A DNA stretch of 32,118 nt from Fusobacteriaceae bacterium. Lineage in GTDB: Bacteria > Fusobacteriota > Fusobacteriia > Fusobacteriales > Fusobacteriaceae. The stretch is taken from the NCBI GenBank assembly GCA_017984315.1, contig JAGNZR010000015.1:1-32118 (forward strand), read 5' to 3'. The position numbers and the translations under genes were made by a program. Below, piece by piece: positions 15,836 to 24,229 of this stretch. The first letter of the stretch is position 1, and each line of letters begins with the position of its first letter. Below the pieces are notes generated by a model, which searched no databases, had not been told where the DNA came from, and saw only the letters and a list, made by a program, of their open reading frames with translations.

Positions 15836-16429
15836 TTAAGATTTTTTTGGTTCTACCTCTATTTCGTTCCATCCGTTAACTATTAAATCTAATTTTCCTG
15901 TTGTTGGATCTATTATTAAACCATGAACTGGGATATTTTTTGGCATTAAAGGGTGGTTTTTTACAATAGAAACACTTTTTTGTAAAGACTCTGTAACATC
16001 ATCAAACCCGTGCAGCCACTTGTTTATATCTATCCCTGAATGACGTAAATTATCAAGTGTATTCCCTTCAATACCTCTTTTCATCATCTCATTAATTATT
16101 TTATCAGCATCAAAATTACAAACTCCACAGTCATAATGCGGAATTATTAAAACCTCTTCTACTTCTAAAGAATATATTGCAACTATTATACTTCTCATGG
16201 CAGACCCAAAAGGGTGGACTATATTCCCACCAGCATTTTTTATTATTTTAGCATCACCATTTTTTATATTTAAAGCTTGTGGCAAAAGTTCTGTTAATCT
16301 TGTATCCATACAAGTAACTATAGCTATTTTTTTATCTGGAGTCTTACTAGATTGATACTTTAAATACTCTTTAGAATCTACAAATTGTTTATTAAACTCC
16401 ATTATCTCTTCCAAATTTTTTCTAATCAC
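15836..16429 (-). CDS. Beta-class carbonic anhydrase
   Basis: The enzyme interconverts CO2 and bicarbonate. In the 198-codon frame the zinc ligands are visible: C40 in TCMDTRL, H98 and C101 in PHYDCGVC, with the D42-R44 dyad; NAGGN and VHPFGSAMRSI follow the family. The length fits the short beta-CA type of many anaerobes. The first start is GTG at 16429 behind GGGGGT; an ATG at codon 10 behind GGAAGAG is an alternative. It follows the DUF1858 gene but lies behind its terminator, so it needs readthrough or a weak promoter. Confidence 0.93.
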   Translation of the reverse strand: MIRKNLEEIMEFNKQFVDSKEYLKYQSSKTPDKKIAIVTCMDTRLTELLPQALNIKNGDAKIIKNAGGNIVHPFGSAMRSIIVAIYSLEVEEVLIIPHYDCGVCNFDADKIINEMMKRGIEGNTLDNLRHSGIDINKWLHGFDDVTESLQKSVSIVKNHPLMPKNIPVHGLIIDPTTGKLDLIVNGWNEIEVEPKKS

Positions 16430-16473
16430 AAACTCTACCCCCTATTAAATCACTATAAAAATTATTTTCCTTT

Positions 16474-16515
16474 AAAAAAAGAGCTTTAAATACACTTATT
16501 TATAGCTCTTTTTTT
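16474..16515 (-). terminator. Intrinsic terminator after the DUF1858 gene
   Basis: A long hairpin: 16474-16485 pairs with 16504-16515, then one mismatch, then TAAATA/TATTTA (16487-16492 with 16497-16502) and a 4-nt loop. A/T runs on both sides could make it work in both directions; for minus-strand transcripts it begins just after the DUF1858 stop. Confidence 0.8.
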
Positions 16516-16522
16516 AGTTATT

Positions 16523-16717
16523 TTATTGAGCGATTAATTCATTCATCTCTTTTATTAAAGCATCAGCATCTAAACCGTGTGCTTCTAAACCTTCACCTAT
16601 GCTCTCACCTGAGGCAACCATACACCCAACGCAACCTAATCCATATTTACGAAAAACTGTTGTTATTACTGGATATTTTTGCACTGCTTCTAAAATATTC
16701 ATATCTTTTGTTATCAT
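16523..16717 (-). CDS. DUF1858-domain small protein (CxxC)
   Basis: The 64-residue protein (MITKDMNILEAVQKYPVITTVFRKYGLGCVGCMVASGESIGEGLEAHGLD-type) matches the DUF1858 family, also found fused to redox and hybrid-cluster-related proteins. The CVGC pair (about residues 29-32) suggests metal or thiol redox chemistry. The role is not known. It has its own promoter with perfect consensus boxes and its own terminator, so it is monocistronic and likely well expressed. The ribosome site AAGGGGGAA precedes ATG. Confidence 0.88.
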   Translation of the reverse strand: MITKDMNILEAVQKYPVITTVFRKYGLGCVGCMVASGESIGEGLEAHGLDADALIKEMNELIAQ

Positions 16718-16789
16718 TTTTTCCCCCTTCTTTATATTAGTTATTTTTTACTTATTTTTTACTTATCTCTTTATGTCCATAGTCTAAAG

Positions 16790-16818
16790 ATTATATTACA
16801 ATTTATACTATTTGTCAA
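16790..16818 (-). promoter_or_regulatory. Perfect consensus promoter of the DUF1858 gene
   Basis: Minus strand TTGACA (16813-16818), 17-bp spacer, TATAAT (16790-16795). It is the only site in the window I found with both boxes perfect. The leader of about 65 nt holds a tandem 11-bp repeat TTATTTTTTAC (plus strand 16741-16751 and 16752-16762). Confidence 0.88.
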
Positions 16819-16850
16819 CTTATATTTAACTTTATAACCTAGTTTTATCC

Positions 16851-17816
16851 TTATCCCACTACATTTAATAAATCATGGATTCTGACTACTCCAACTAGCT
16901 TATCATCTCTAAACACAGGTAATACTGATATTTGACTAGTTCTATTCTCCATCAGTTCCAATGCGTCTATAGCTAATTTATCCTCTTGTACTTTTGTGTA
17001 ATTTCTTGTCATTATATCTGAAGCTTTTAAATTAAAAAATTCATTTTTTCTACTAAGAGCTCTTCTTACATCCCCTTCAGTAATTATCCCCACCATATCT
17101 TCAAATTTTTCATCCATTACACATACAGTTCCTAATCTCTTATTGCTCATTACCATGATGATCTCTTCTGATAGGCTGTTCTCAGTACACATTGGGATAT
17201 TCTCCCCTTTATGCATAACATTTTCTACTTTCATCAGCAGCCTTCTTCCTAAAGAACCACCAGGGTGGTATAGTGCAAAGTTTTCTGGCTTAAAATCCCT
17301 TAATTTAATTAAAATTGCTGCTAAAGAATCTCCCATAACAAGAGTACACGTTGTAGATGACATAGGTGCTAAATTTAAAGGACACCCTTCGCACTCTACA
17401 CCTACATCCAATATATAGTCTGCAGCTTTCCCCAATTTAGAATTTTTATTTCCAGTCATAGCTACTAGCTTTGCCCCTATTGTTTTTATAGATGGAAGTA
17501 TTGAGATAACTTCATCACTGTTACCACTATTTGATATAGCTATTACTACATCATCTTTTCCTATCATCCCAAGGTCTCCATGCAGCCCTTCTGCTGAATT
17601 CATAAACACAGTAGATGTACCTGTCGATGCAAGAGTTGCAGCTATTTTTTTTCCTATTATCCCTGATTTTCCTATCCCTGTTATAACAACTTTACCATGA
17701 GATTTATAAATAAGGTCAGCTACCTCTTCTAGCTCTATACCAATTTTATCTCTTACTTTTTTTAAACTCTCTATTTCAACATCAAATATTGATTTCCCAT
17801 ACTCTTGTATATTCAT
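16851..17816 (-). CDS. kdsD: D-arabinose 5-phosphate isomerase (KpsF/GutQ/KdsD family)
   Basis: The enzyme converts ribulose 5-phosphate to arabinose 5-phosphate, the first step to Kdo of LPS. The 321 residues have an SIS sugar-isomerase domain (about 30-180; TGIGKSGIIGKKIAATLASTGT, SNSGNSDEV, GCPLNLAPMSSTT) and two CBS domains (about 205-321; MHKGENIPM, VGIITEGDVRR, VGVVRIHDLL). It follows kdsA by about 23 bp in murE-kdsA-kpsF. GGGGG lies 7 nt before ATG. The symbol is chosen for pathway context; kpsF and gutQ paralogues look alike. Confidence 0.92.
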   Translation of the reverse strand: MNIQEYGKSIFDVEIESLKKVRDKIGIELEEVADLIYKSHGKVVITGIGKSGIIGKKIAATLASTGTSTVFMNSAEGLHGDLGMIGKDDVVIAISNSGNSDEVISILPSIKTIGAKLVAMTGNKNSKLGKAADYILDVGVECEGCPLNLAPMSSTTCTLVMGDSLAAILIKLRDFKPENFALYHPGGSLGRRLLMKVENVMHKGENIPMCTENSLSEEIIMVMSNKRLGTVCVMDEKFEDMVGIITEGDVRRALSRKNEFFNLKASDIMTRNYTKVQEDKLAIDALELMENRTSQISVLPVFRDDKLVGVVRIHDLLNVVG

Positions 17817-17839
17817 CAGATGCCCCCTATTTATGGTTT

Positions 17840-18679
17840 TTATCTAGATTTAACTAAGTCATCTATAGCAATTGCTGTTTTTAATACCTCTTCTAATTCA
17901 TGCAGTTTTAACATATTAGGACCGTCTGATTTTGCGTTATCTGGATCTGGATGAACCTCTGCAAATATAGCATCTATCCCGATAGCAAGTCCTGCTCTCA
18001 TAAGAGGTGCTACATACTCTCTATCTCCAGAAGTGGAATCTCCTGCTCCTCCTGGTCTTTGCACTGCATGAGTAACATCAAACACAACAGGGTATCCAAG
18101 TTTTCTCATCTCTATTAACCCTCTCATATCTACTACCATATTATTATAACCGAAAGTTGTTCCTCTTTCACATAATAATATGTTTTCATTTCCAAGCTCC
18201 TCCATTTTTTTAACAACATTTTTCATATCCCATGGAGCTAAGAACTGACCTTTTTTTATATTTACTGGCAGTCCAGTTTCTGCTGCTGCTGCAAGTAAAT
18301 CTGTTTGTCTGCATAGAAATGCAGGTATTTGTAAAATGTCTACAAATTTTGCTGCCTCTTTACAGTGCCAAGTTTCATGGACATCAGTTATTACAGGAAG
18401 CCCAAGCTCATCTTTTACTCTTTTTAATATTCTAAGCCCTTCACTCATTCCAACCCCTCTAAACCCCTTAATAGAAGAACGATTAGCTTTATCATATGAA
18501 GCTTTAAATATTAAGTTTATCTCTAATCTACTGCAGATCTCTTTCAATTTTTCTGCAATATCCATAACCATCTCTTCTGATTCTATTACACAAGGACCTG
18601 CAATAAGAGAAAATCTAAATTTCCCACCTATTTCAAACATATCTGCTATTTTTATTTTTTTTACTTCATTAACTAACAT
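17840..18679 (-). CDS. kdsA: 3-deoxy-8-phosphooctulonate synthase (Kdo-8-P synthase)
   Basis: KdsA condenses arabinose 5-phosphate with PEP to Kdo 8-phosphate. Motifs are LIAGPCVIES, FKASYDKANRSS, LPVITDVHE, LQIPAFLCRQTDLL, KKGQFLAPWDM, and FDVTHAVQRPGG. Length (279 aa) is typical. LCRQTDL is the usual KdsA loop, and the family separates into metal-dependent and metal-free enzymes that I do not call here. Its ATG overlaps the murE stop by one base (TAATG), so translation is coupled. Its presence shows that the organism makes LPS. Confidence 0.96.
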   Translation of the reverse strand: MLVNEVKKIKIADMFEIGGKFRFSLIAGPCVIESEEMVMDIAEKLKEICSRLEINLIFKASYDKANRSSIKGFRGVGMSEGLRILKRVKDELGLPVITDVHETWHCKEAAKFVDILQIPAFLCRQTDLLAAAAETGLPVNIKKGQFLAPWDMKNVVKKMEELGNENILLCERGTTFGYNNMVVDMRGLIEMRKLGYPVVFDVTHAVQRPGGAGDSTSGDREYVAPLMRAGLAIGIDAIFAEVHPDPDNAKSDGPNMLKLHELEEVLKTAIAIDDLVKSR

Positions 18680-20121
18680 TATACTCTCCCTTGTTTCATT
18701 AATTTTTTTATAATCTCTTTTCTTAAATACTCTCTATCATCAAAATGATACTTTACTTTTCCTAAAATTTGGTAAGCTTCATGCCCTTTTCCAGCAACAA
18801 TTATAATCTCACCATCATTTGCTAACTCTACAGCTTTTTTAATAGCTTGCTCTCTATCTGGTTCAATTATAACAGAGTTACGGTCAATATTCACTATCAT
18901 ATCCTCTATTATATCCTCTATTTTTTCAGTTCTTGGATTATCTGCAGTAACTATGACAGTATCACTGTATTTTATAGCCACATCTGTCATAATAGGTCTT
19001 TTTGTTTTATCTCTATCTCCACCGCATCCAAAAACAGTTATTATCTTTTTAAATTCTAACTCTTTTACTGTTTTTAATAAATTTTCTAAAGCATCTGCAC
19101 TATGTGCATAATCCACTACTGATGTAAATTTTTGATTGCAGTCAATAATCTCAAAACGCCCTGGAGCCGCTGTTAAATTTTGCACTTTAGTCATAATTTC
19201 ATCCCACTCATAACCTAAAGAGAGTGCTCCTCCTATTGAAGCTAAAATATTATATAGATTATATTTTCCAAGGAGATTTATCTTAGTTTTTACACTGTAT
19301 TTTTTATTGTTTATATCTGTATAGTTTATTTCTACAATATTTCTGCTATCACCAAAAAATCTTCCATTTAATACTCCTGATTCAATACCGTATGACAATC
19401 CAGAAAATTCATTGAAATATTTTTGTCCATATACATCATCAGTGTTAATAACACCTTTTCCTATAATTTTCTCATTCCCTTTTTTTAATTTAGTAAATAG
19501 TTTTCTTTTGGCTAAATAGTATTCATCCATATTTTTATGAAAATCTAAATGTTCAGGTGTTAAATTTGTAAAAATAGCTGCGTCAAACTCTAACATATCA
19601 ACTCTTCCTAGCATTAAAGCATGAGAGCTCACTTCCATCACTAAATATTTTATCCCTTTTTGAACAATTTTTTTGCACATCTTTACTATATCCAAGGACT
19701 CAGGTGTTGTATTGGGTGCTTCTATAACTTCATTCCCTATTTTATATTCAACAGTCCCTATTCTAGCTACATTTTCTTTTCCTAAAATCTGTTCTAAAAG
19801 ATATGTTATTGTTGTTTTTCCGTTAGTCCCCGTAACCCCTATTATTTTTATCTCATTTTGTGGCCAGCCATAAAATTCAGAGGAGATTTCACCTAATTTT
19901 TCTCTTAAATTTTCCATTAAATAATAATCTACGCCCTCTTTTTTTACTATTTCTTTGCTATGGATCACTCCTTTAGCACCATTTTCAATAGCTGTTTCTA
20001 TATAATTGTGCCCATCAACATTTGCTCCCTCTAAAGCTACAAAAATATCTCCACTCTTTATATTTTTAGAATTATATTCCATATTCTTATATTTTTCTCT
20101 ATTTGCCATTAGTAAATTCAT
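18679..20121 (-). CDS. murE: UDP-N-acetylmuramoyl-tripeptide synthetase (diamino-acid adding enzyme)
   Basis: MurE adds the third residue, a diamino acid, to UDP-MurNAc-Ala-Glu. The 480 residues show the Mur ligase plan: an N-terminal UDP-binding domain (GDIFVALEGANVDGH), the ATP loop GTNGKTT (98-104), NLTPEHLDFH, PGRFE, and the C-domain with DNPR (394-397). DNPR marks the meso-diaminopimelate type; in Fusobacterium nucleatum the cell wall diamino acid is meso-lanthionine, so the true substrate may be either. It is separated from the other mur genes by the ftsZ terminator and leads murE-kdsA-kpsF. Confidence 0.96.
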   Translation of the reverse strand: MNLLMANREKYKNMEYNSKNIKSGDIFVALEGANVDGHNYIETAIENGAKGVIHSKEIVKKEGVDYYLMENLREKLGEISSEFYGWPQNEIKIIGVTGTNGKTTITYLLEQILGKENVARIGTVEYKIGNEVIEAPNTTPESLDIVKMCKKIVQKGIKYLVMEVSSHALMLGRVDMLEFDAAIFTNLTPEHLDFHKNMDEYYLAKRKLFTKLKKGNEKIIGKGVINTDDVYGQKYFNEFSGLSYGIESGVLNGRFFGDSRNIVEINYTDINNKKYSVKTKINLLGKYNLYNILASIGGALSLGYEWDEIMTKVQNLTAAPGRFEIIDCNQKFTSVVDYAHSADALENLLKTVKELEFKKIITVFGCGGDRDKTKRPIMTDVAIKYSDTVIVTADNPRTEKIEDIIEDMIVNIDRNSVIIEPDREQAIKKAVELANDGEIIIVAGKGHEAYQILGKVKYHFDDREYLRKEIIKKLMKQGRV

Positions 20122-20157
20122 ATTTTGACCTCTTCTTTTTATATTGCTTACCCTTTA

Positions 20158-20166
20158 ATTTTAACA
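20158..20166 (-). promoter_or_regulatory. Candidate extended -10 promoter of murE-kdsA-kpsF
   Basis: Minus strand TGT-TAAAAT, 37 bp before the murE start and after the ftsZ terminator. No good -35 is visible. Confidence 0.45.
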
Positions 20167-20183
20167 TATTTTATTTTTTTTTC

Positions 20184-20217
20184 ATAATAAAATAAGAGAC
20201 ACTGATTTTATGTCTCT
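20184..20217 (-). terminator. Intrinsic terminator of the division/cell-wall cluster (after ftsZ)
   Basis: Stem AGAGACA/TGTCTCT (20195-20201 with 20211-20217), 9-nt loop, then a T-rich run (TTATTTTATT) on the minus strand, 17 bp after the ftsZ stop. Confidence 0.8.
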
Positions 20218-20233
20218 CATCTTCGTATTCTTA

Positions 20234-21313
20234 TTATTTTTTCTCTACCTCACCATTATTTCTCATCCATGGTGGTAAATCTAAATCTATTTTTTCTGCT
20301 GTATGCTCTAAAGTTTCAGGTTTTTTCTCTTCTACTTTTGCAGCAACACTGATAAAAGGTTCAGCTTTTTCATTTTCATCTACGAAATTATTAGCTATAA
20401 CTGTAACTTGGATCTTTTGTCCTAGCTCTTCATCAATAGCAAGTCCAAACATAACATCCTCTGTTGTCTTTCCTGCTGCATCTCTTACCATCTCTGATAT
20501 AGTACTTGCTTCCTGTAATGTTACAGATGATGAACCTGTTATATTAATAAGTATTTTACTTGCTCCATTTATTGATTTTTCCAAAAGAGGTGACTGTAAA
20601 GCTTTTTCTGTAGCTTTTATTGCTCTATTCTCCCCTTCTCCCTCTCCAAATCCTAATACAGCTATACCTGAATTCTGCATAGTAGTTTTTATGTCTGCAA
20701 AGTCTAAGTTGATAAGTCCATTGCCAATCATTAAGTCAGCAACACCTTTAATACCTATTTTTAAAATATTGTTAGCCTCTTTAAAAGCGTTCTGAATTGT
20801 TATTGTTTTATCTGGTAATTCGAATAGTTTATCATTAGGAATAATTACAAGAGAGTCTACACACTCTTTTAGCTTTCTAATCCCGTCATCTGAATTATTT
20901 TTTCTCTTCTTTCCTTCAAAACCAAATGGTCTTGTTACTACTGCTACAGTAAGTATTCCCATATCTTTAGCTATTTTAGCTATAACTGGTGATGAACCTG
21001 TTCCTGTTCCACCACCCATACCAGATGTAATAAACAACATATCTGTATCTTCTAACAACACTCTTAGTTTCTCTTCATCTTCTTGTGCTGCAGCTTTTCC
21101 TATTTCTGGATCAGCTCCTGCTCCTAAACCTCTAGTTAGTTTTTCTCCTAACTGAACTCTTACATCTGCTAATGAACGATTCAAATCTTGAGCATCTGTG
21201 TTTGCCGCAATAAACTCAACTCCACTTACTCCTGATTCTATCATATCGTTTATTGCATTACCTCCTGCTCCTCCTGCTCCTATAACTTTAATTTTAACTA
21301 TTCCTTCATTCAC
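20234..21313 (-). CDS. ftsZ: Cell division protein FtsZ
   Basis: FtsZ is the tubulin-like GTPase of the division ring. In 359 residues: IKVIGAGGAGGNAIN (about 8-22), AANTDAQDL, the GTP loop GMGGGTGTGSSP (98-109), TRPFGFEG, the T7 loop NLDFADI, a short linker, and a C-terminal peptide LDLPPWMRN (344-352) for binding FtsA and other partners. The start is GTG at 21313 with GGAGGGGG 7 nt upstream. It follows ftsA by about 23 bp and is the last gene before a terminator. Length is near the family average, with a short linker. Confidence 0.97.
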   Translation of the reverse strand: MNEGIVKIKVIGAGGAGGNAINDMIESGVSGVEFIAANTDAQDLNRSLADVRVQLGEKLTRGLGAGADPEIGKAAAQEDEEKLRVLLEDTDMLFITSGMGGGTGTGSSPVIAKIAKDMGILTVAVVTRPFGFEGKKRKNNSDDGIRKLKECVDSLVIIPNDKLFELPDKTITIQNAFKEANNILKIGIKGVADLMIGNGLINLDFADIKTTMQNSGIAVLGFGEGEGENRAIKATEKALQSPLLEKSINGASKILINITGSSSVTLQEASTISEMVRDAAGKTTEDVMFGLAIDEELGQKIQVTVIANNFVDENEKAEPFISVAAKVEEKKPETLEHTAEKIDLDLPPWMRNNGEVEKK

Positions 21314-21336
21314 AACTATTCCCCCTCCTAAAAATA

Positions 21337-22617
21337 TTAGACATAATTTCCAAAGAATTCTTTAATCTTTTCTATAAAACTAATTTTTTCTTTTTTTGGT
21401 TCTTCATTTTCTTGAATAATTTCCAATGTAGGAATACTGCTATCAGCTACATCTTCGATTTTCTCCTCTTCTTCCTCTTTCTTTATATTTTGTAATTTTT
21501 CAAATTCATCTTTCATTACTTCAAGCATTATCCCAATTACACTGGCCATGGCTGGATTTTTTTCAGATAGCCCCACCATTAAAATCGGTTCTTTTTTTAC
21601 TACTTTATAAGCTGTATACTCTGATATTTTCTTTATCAATTCATCTAATACAATGGCTCCACCTGTTATTATAATCCCTTTTCCTAAATATCCATTAAAT
21701 CCAGATTCTTCAATTGTATCTAAAATAAATTTTGCTATATCCTCTGTTCTTGCATCGATTATCTTTCTGATATGATTTACTGTAAAACTTTTTTCATTTA
21801 CAATAATTTTGTCATCTTCTATATTTTTATCTTTCAGCTTTTGAATTATATCTAAAGCTTCCTCTTTAGTAATTTCTAAAATATATGACAGATCACTCAC
21901 ATAATGCATACACCCTAATGCTATGGATTTAGAATGAATCATTTTTGAATTTTTATACATTATGATATCAGTTATCCCTTCCCCTATATCAATCAAAGCA
22001 ACACCTTTATTTTTTTCTTCCTCATCTAAAACGGATTCTCCAGAACAATATGCATTTAATGTTATTCTTTCTACTGAAAGCCCTACTCTATTTATTACCT
22101 CTTCATAACCACTTAGTTCTAACTCTTTCATGCTTATAAGATGTATATCCGCCTGTAGCTCTTTTCCTGTTACCCCTTTTGGATTTTTTAGTATCCCAGA
22201 GTTATTTACTCTTATATTATACATCTCTTTTTTTATTACTTTTTCACCTAAATTTATTAACTCTTTTTCAGCTTCTCTATACAGTTCATCAATTTCTTTT
22301 TCAGTGATTACTGTTTCTGGAAAACTTATTCTCGTGCTCACTGTTCTAGATTTTATATTGGGACTGCTTATACCTATTGTCACTTTATCTATCTTTCTGT
22401 CTAATTTATACTCCATCTCTTTTATAGCTTTATCGATAGATGCTGTTAACTCTTCAGGGTTTACAATCATAGATTTTTTTAACCCTTTTGTATTTGATTC
22501 TACATACCCTAAAACTCTAACTTTTTGACCATTATCGTATAGCTCTGCAACTAATACTTTAATTTTTGAATTACCAATATCTACTGCTGTTTTAATTATC
22601 TCTTTTTGGTTTGTCAA
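21337..22617 (-). CDS. ftsA: Cell division protein FtsA
   Basis: FtsA is the actin-like ATPase that ties FtsZ to the membrane. The 426 residues begin KTAVDIGNSKIKVLV (phosphate 1), then the SHS2-type domain 1C, GVALIDIGEGITDIIMY (phosphate 2) and GIIITGGAIVLDELI (adenosine site). The last 17 residues (EKISFIEKIKEFFGNYV) form the expected amphipathic membrane helix. The probable start is TTG at 22617 with AGGAG 9 nt upstream, overlapping ftsQ by 26 nt. It lies in ftsQ-ftsA-ftsZ. Confidence 0.95.
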   Translation of the reverse strand: MTNQKEIIKTAVDIGNSKIKVLVAELYDNGQKVRVLGYVESNTKGLKKSMIVNPEELTASIDKAIKEMEYKLDRKIDKVTIGISSPNIKSRTVSTRISFPETVITEKEIDELYREAEKELINLGEKVIKKEMYNIRVNNSGILKNPKGVTGKELQADIHLISMKELELSGYEEVINRVGLSVERITLNAYCSGESVLDEEEKNKGVALIDIGEGITDIIMYKNSKMIHSKSIALGCMHYVSDLSYILEITKEEALDIIQKLKDKNIEDDKIIVNEKSFTVNHIRKIIDARTEDIAKFILDTIEESGFNGYLGKGIIITGGAIVLDELIKKISEYTAYKVVKKEPILMVGLSEKNPAMASVIGIMLEVMKDEFEKLQNIKKEEEEEKIEDVADSSIPTLEIIQENEEPKKEKISFIEKIKEFFGNYV

Positions 22618-23305
22618 TTGAATCAGCTCCTATCTCTTTTACAACATAACCATCAAATCGTAAATCTATGTATTCTATTTTTTTATCTTTGCTTAAATTA
22701 AAATATAACTCTCTCAATACATCGTATTTTTCATCTATCACATTCTGTTGTGTTTTTATTATAACATCTTTATCAATCAATAAATCTATTTCAATTGGAC
22801 TTTTATAATAAATTTTTGTAATCATCTTTACTAGCTCAGCATCTTTTATTTTAAAAAGTAATTTTAAGATATCTTCTATCTCCTCTTCTGAGTTTACAAA
22901 TATAATAGGTAGCTCTTTTACACTTATCTCCTCTATAAAGGCGAAAATCTCACCTTTTTCTCCAATTGCAAAATTTTTGCCATTTATATTTGCGTAATAT
23001 GATGGTTCTTTTTCTTCAATCAGAAAATCAACAGCACCTAATTTAGGGTAACTTATATTTACGCTCTTTACTCTTATATCCTCTTGAATCTTTTGTTTTA
23101 ATTTATTTAACGGAAGTTCCCATATACTTTTTCCATAAATAGAATCAGACAATTTTATTAATTCGTCCTTTATCAAAGAGTAGTTTCCGTTATATTTTAT
23201 AATACTTAACTTAAATTCAGGCTTTGATATATAGTTTTTTTCTACTTTATCTATAACAAATAAGAAAATCGTTAAATACAAAGTTCCTAAAAAAAATTTT
23301 AACAA
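22592..23305 (-). CDS. ftsQ: FtsQ/DivIB-type cell division protein
   Basis: The 237-residue protein has a short cytosolic end, a transmembrane helix (about 3-19), then a POTRA-like domain (SIIKYNGNYSLIKDELIKLSDS, LPLNKLKQKIQEDIRVKSVNISYPKLGAVDFLIEEKEP) and an FtsQ C-terminal region ending in YIDLRFDGYVV. It acts in the periplasm to recruit later division proteins. Start is TTG at 23305, with a stop codon immediately before it in frame, GGAAG 9 nt upstream, and no later ATG before the membrane segment. Sequence is divergent; order ddl-ftsQ-ftsA supports the call. Confidence 0.88.
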   Translation of the reverse strand: MLKFFLGTLYLTIFLFVIDKVEKNYISKPEFKLSIIKYNGNYSLIKDELIKLSDSIYGKSIWELPLNKLKQKIQEDIRVKSVNISYPKLGAVDFLIEEKEPSYYANINGKNFAIGEKGEIFAFIEEISVKELPIIFVNSEEEIEDILKLLFKIKDAELVKMITKIYYKSPIEIDLLIDKDVIIKTQQNVIDEKYDVLRELYFNLSKDKKIEYIDLRFDGYVVKEIGADSIDKPKRDN

Positions 23306-23320
23306 CTAGCTTCACTTCCT

Positions 23321-24229
23321 TTAAATAAAGTTTTTACCCTTAAACTTATCTACCATTTTTTTTACTAAATCATCAAAAGTATACCCTTTTATTGTTCCTA
23401 GTTCTGGTATTAGGCTTGTTTCAGTCATACCTGGGCAAGTATTTACTTCCAAGAAATATGGTTTCCCATCTTTTAAAATAAAATCGCTTCTTGAAATTCC
23501 CATCAATCCTAATTCTGAATGTATTTTCAGTGATGCTAAACAAACTTCATCATAAGCTTCTTTTGTTATCTTAGCAGGATATTCATGCGATGATCTACCT
23601 TTTGAGTATTTAGCTTCGTAGTCGTATAATTCATTTTCAGATTTTATTTTCAAAACACCGAAAATTTCATCATCAAATACACCAGCTGTTAACTCTTCCC
23701 CTAAAATATACTCCTCTATTACAATCTTTTTATTCTCTAACTCTTTAATAGCAGCTAAAGAGTTCTCTCTATTTTTGCAAATATATATACCAAAGCTTGA
23801 ACCCTCTTTTGCAGGTTTAATTATTACAGGGTATGAGTCAATCTCATCGATGCTGTTATAATTTTTTGGAACTCTTATCCCTGCTAACTGCGCTATTTTT
23901 TTAGTATGAACTTTATCCATAGCTATAGCACTACCTGTAACTCCTGACCCTGTATAAGGTTTTTTCAGCATATCTAGTAATGCCTGGACTCTTCCATCTT
24001 CTCCAAACTCTCCATGAAGCACTAAATATGCCAAATCATAATCATTTTCTATAAAGGCAGAAACTATATTATCTTCATTTAAGTCTATACCATAAGCGTT
24101 ATACCCCTGCTTTTTCAGACTATTTAAAACTGCATTTCCACTTTTTAAAGAGATCTCCCTTTCTGAAGATATTCCACCCATAAATACAGCTATTTTTAAA
24201 TTATTTTCACCATTATTCGTTAACAACAA
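23321..24229 (-). CDS. ddl: D-alanine--D-alanine ligase
   Basis: Ddl joins two D-Ala for the pentapeptide end of peptidoglycan precursors. The ATP-grasp protein has KIAVFMGGISSEREISLKSG, VLHGEFGEDGRVQALLDML, PYTGSGVTGSAIAMDK, KPAKEGSSFG, VEEYILGEEL, and ISRSDFILKDGKPYFLEVNTCPGMTETS. No ATG exists near the start. AGGAGG in the murB end precedes three TTG codons in a row at 24232-24224; I took the second (6 nt spacing). A further upstream TTG at 24244 is possible. It overlaps the murB end. Confidence 0.94.
   Translation of the reverse strand: MLLTNNGENNLKIAVFMGGISSEREISLKSGNAVLNSLKKQGYNAYGIDLNEDNIVSAFIENDYDLAYLVLHGEFGEDGRVQALLDMLKKPYTGSGVTGSAIAMDKVHTKKIAQLAGIRVPKNYNSIDEIDSYPVIIKPAKEGSSFGIYICKNRENSLAAIKELENKKIVIEEYILGEELTAGVFDDEIFGVLKIKSENELYDYEAKYSKGRSSHEYPAKITKEAYDEVCLASLKIHSELGLMGISRSDFILKDGKPYFLEVNTCPGMTETSLIPELGTIKGYTFDDLVKKMVDKFKGKNFI

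Noticed and set aside
16741-16762. Tandem 11-bp repeat TTATTTTTTAC in the DUF1858 leader
   Set aside because: Only two copies in AT-rich sequence; not enough to call a functional repeat or operator.
18336-18713. 125-codon plus-strand open frame over kdsA
   Set aside because: Shadow frame opposite a conserved gene; hydrophobic low-complexity translation typical of AT-rich antisense.
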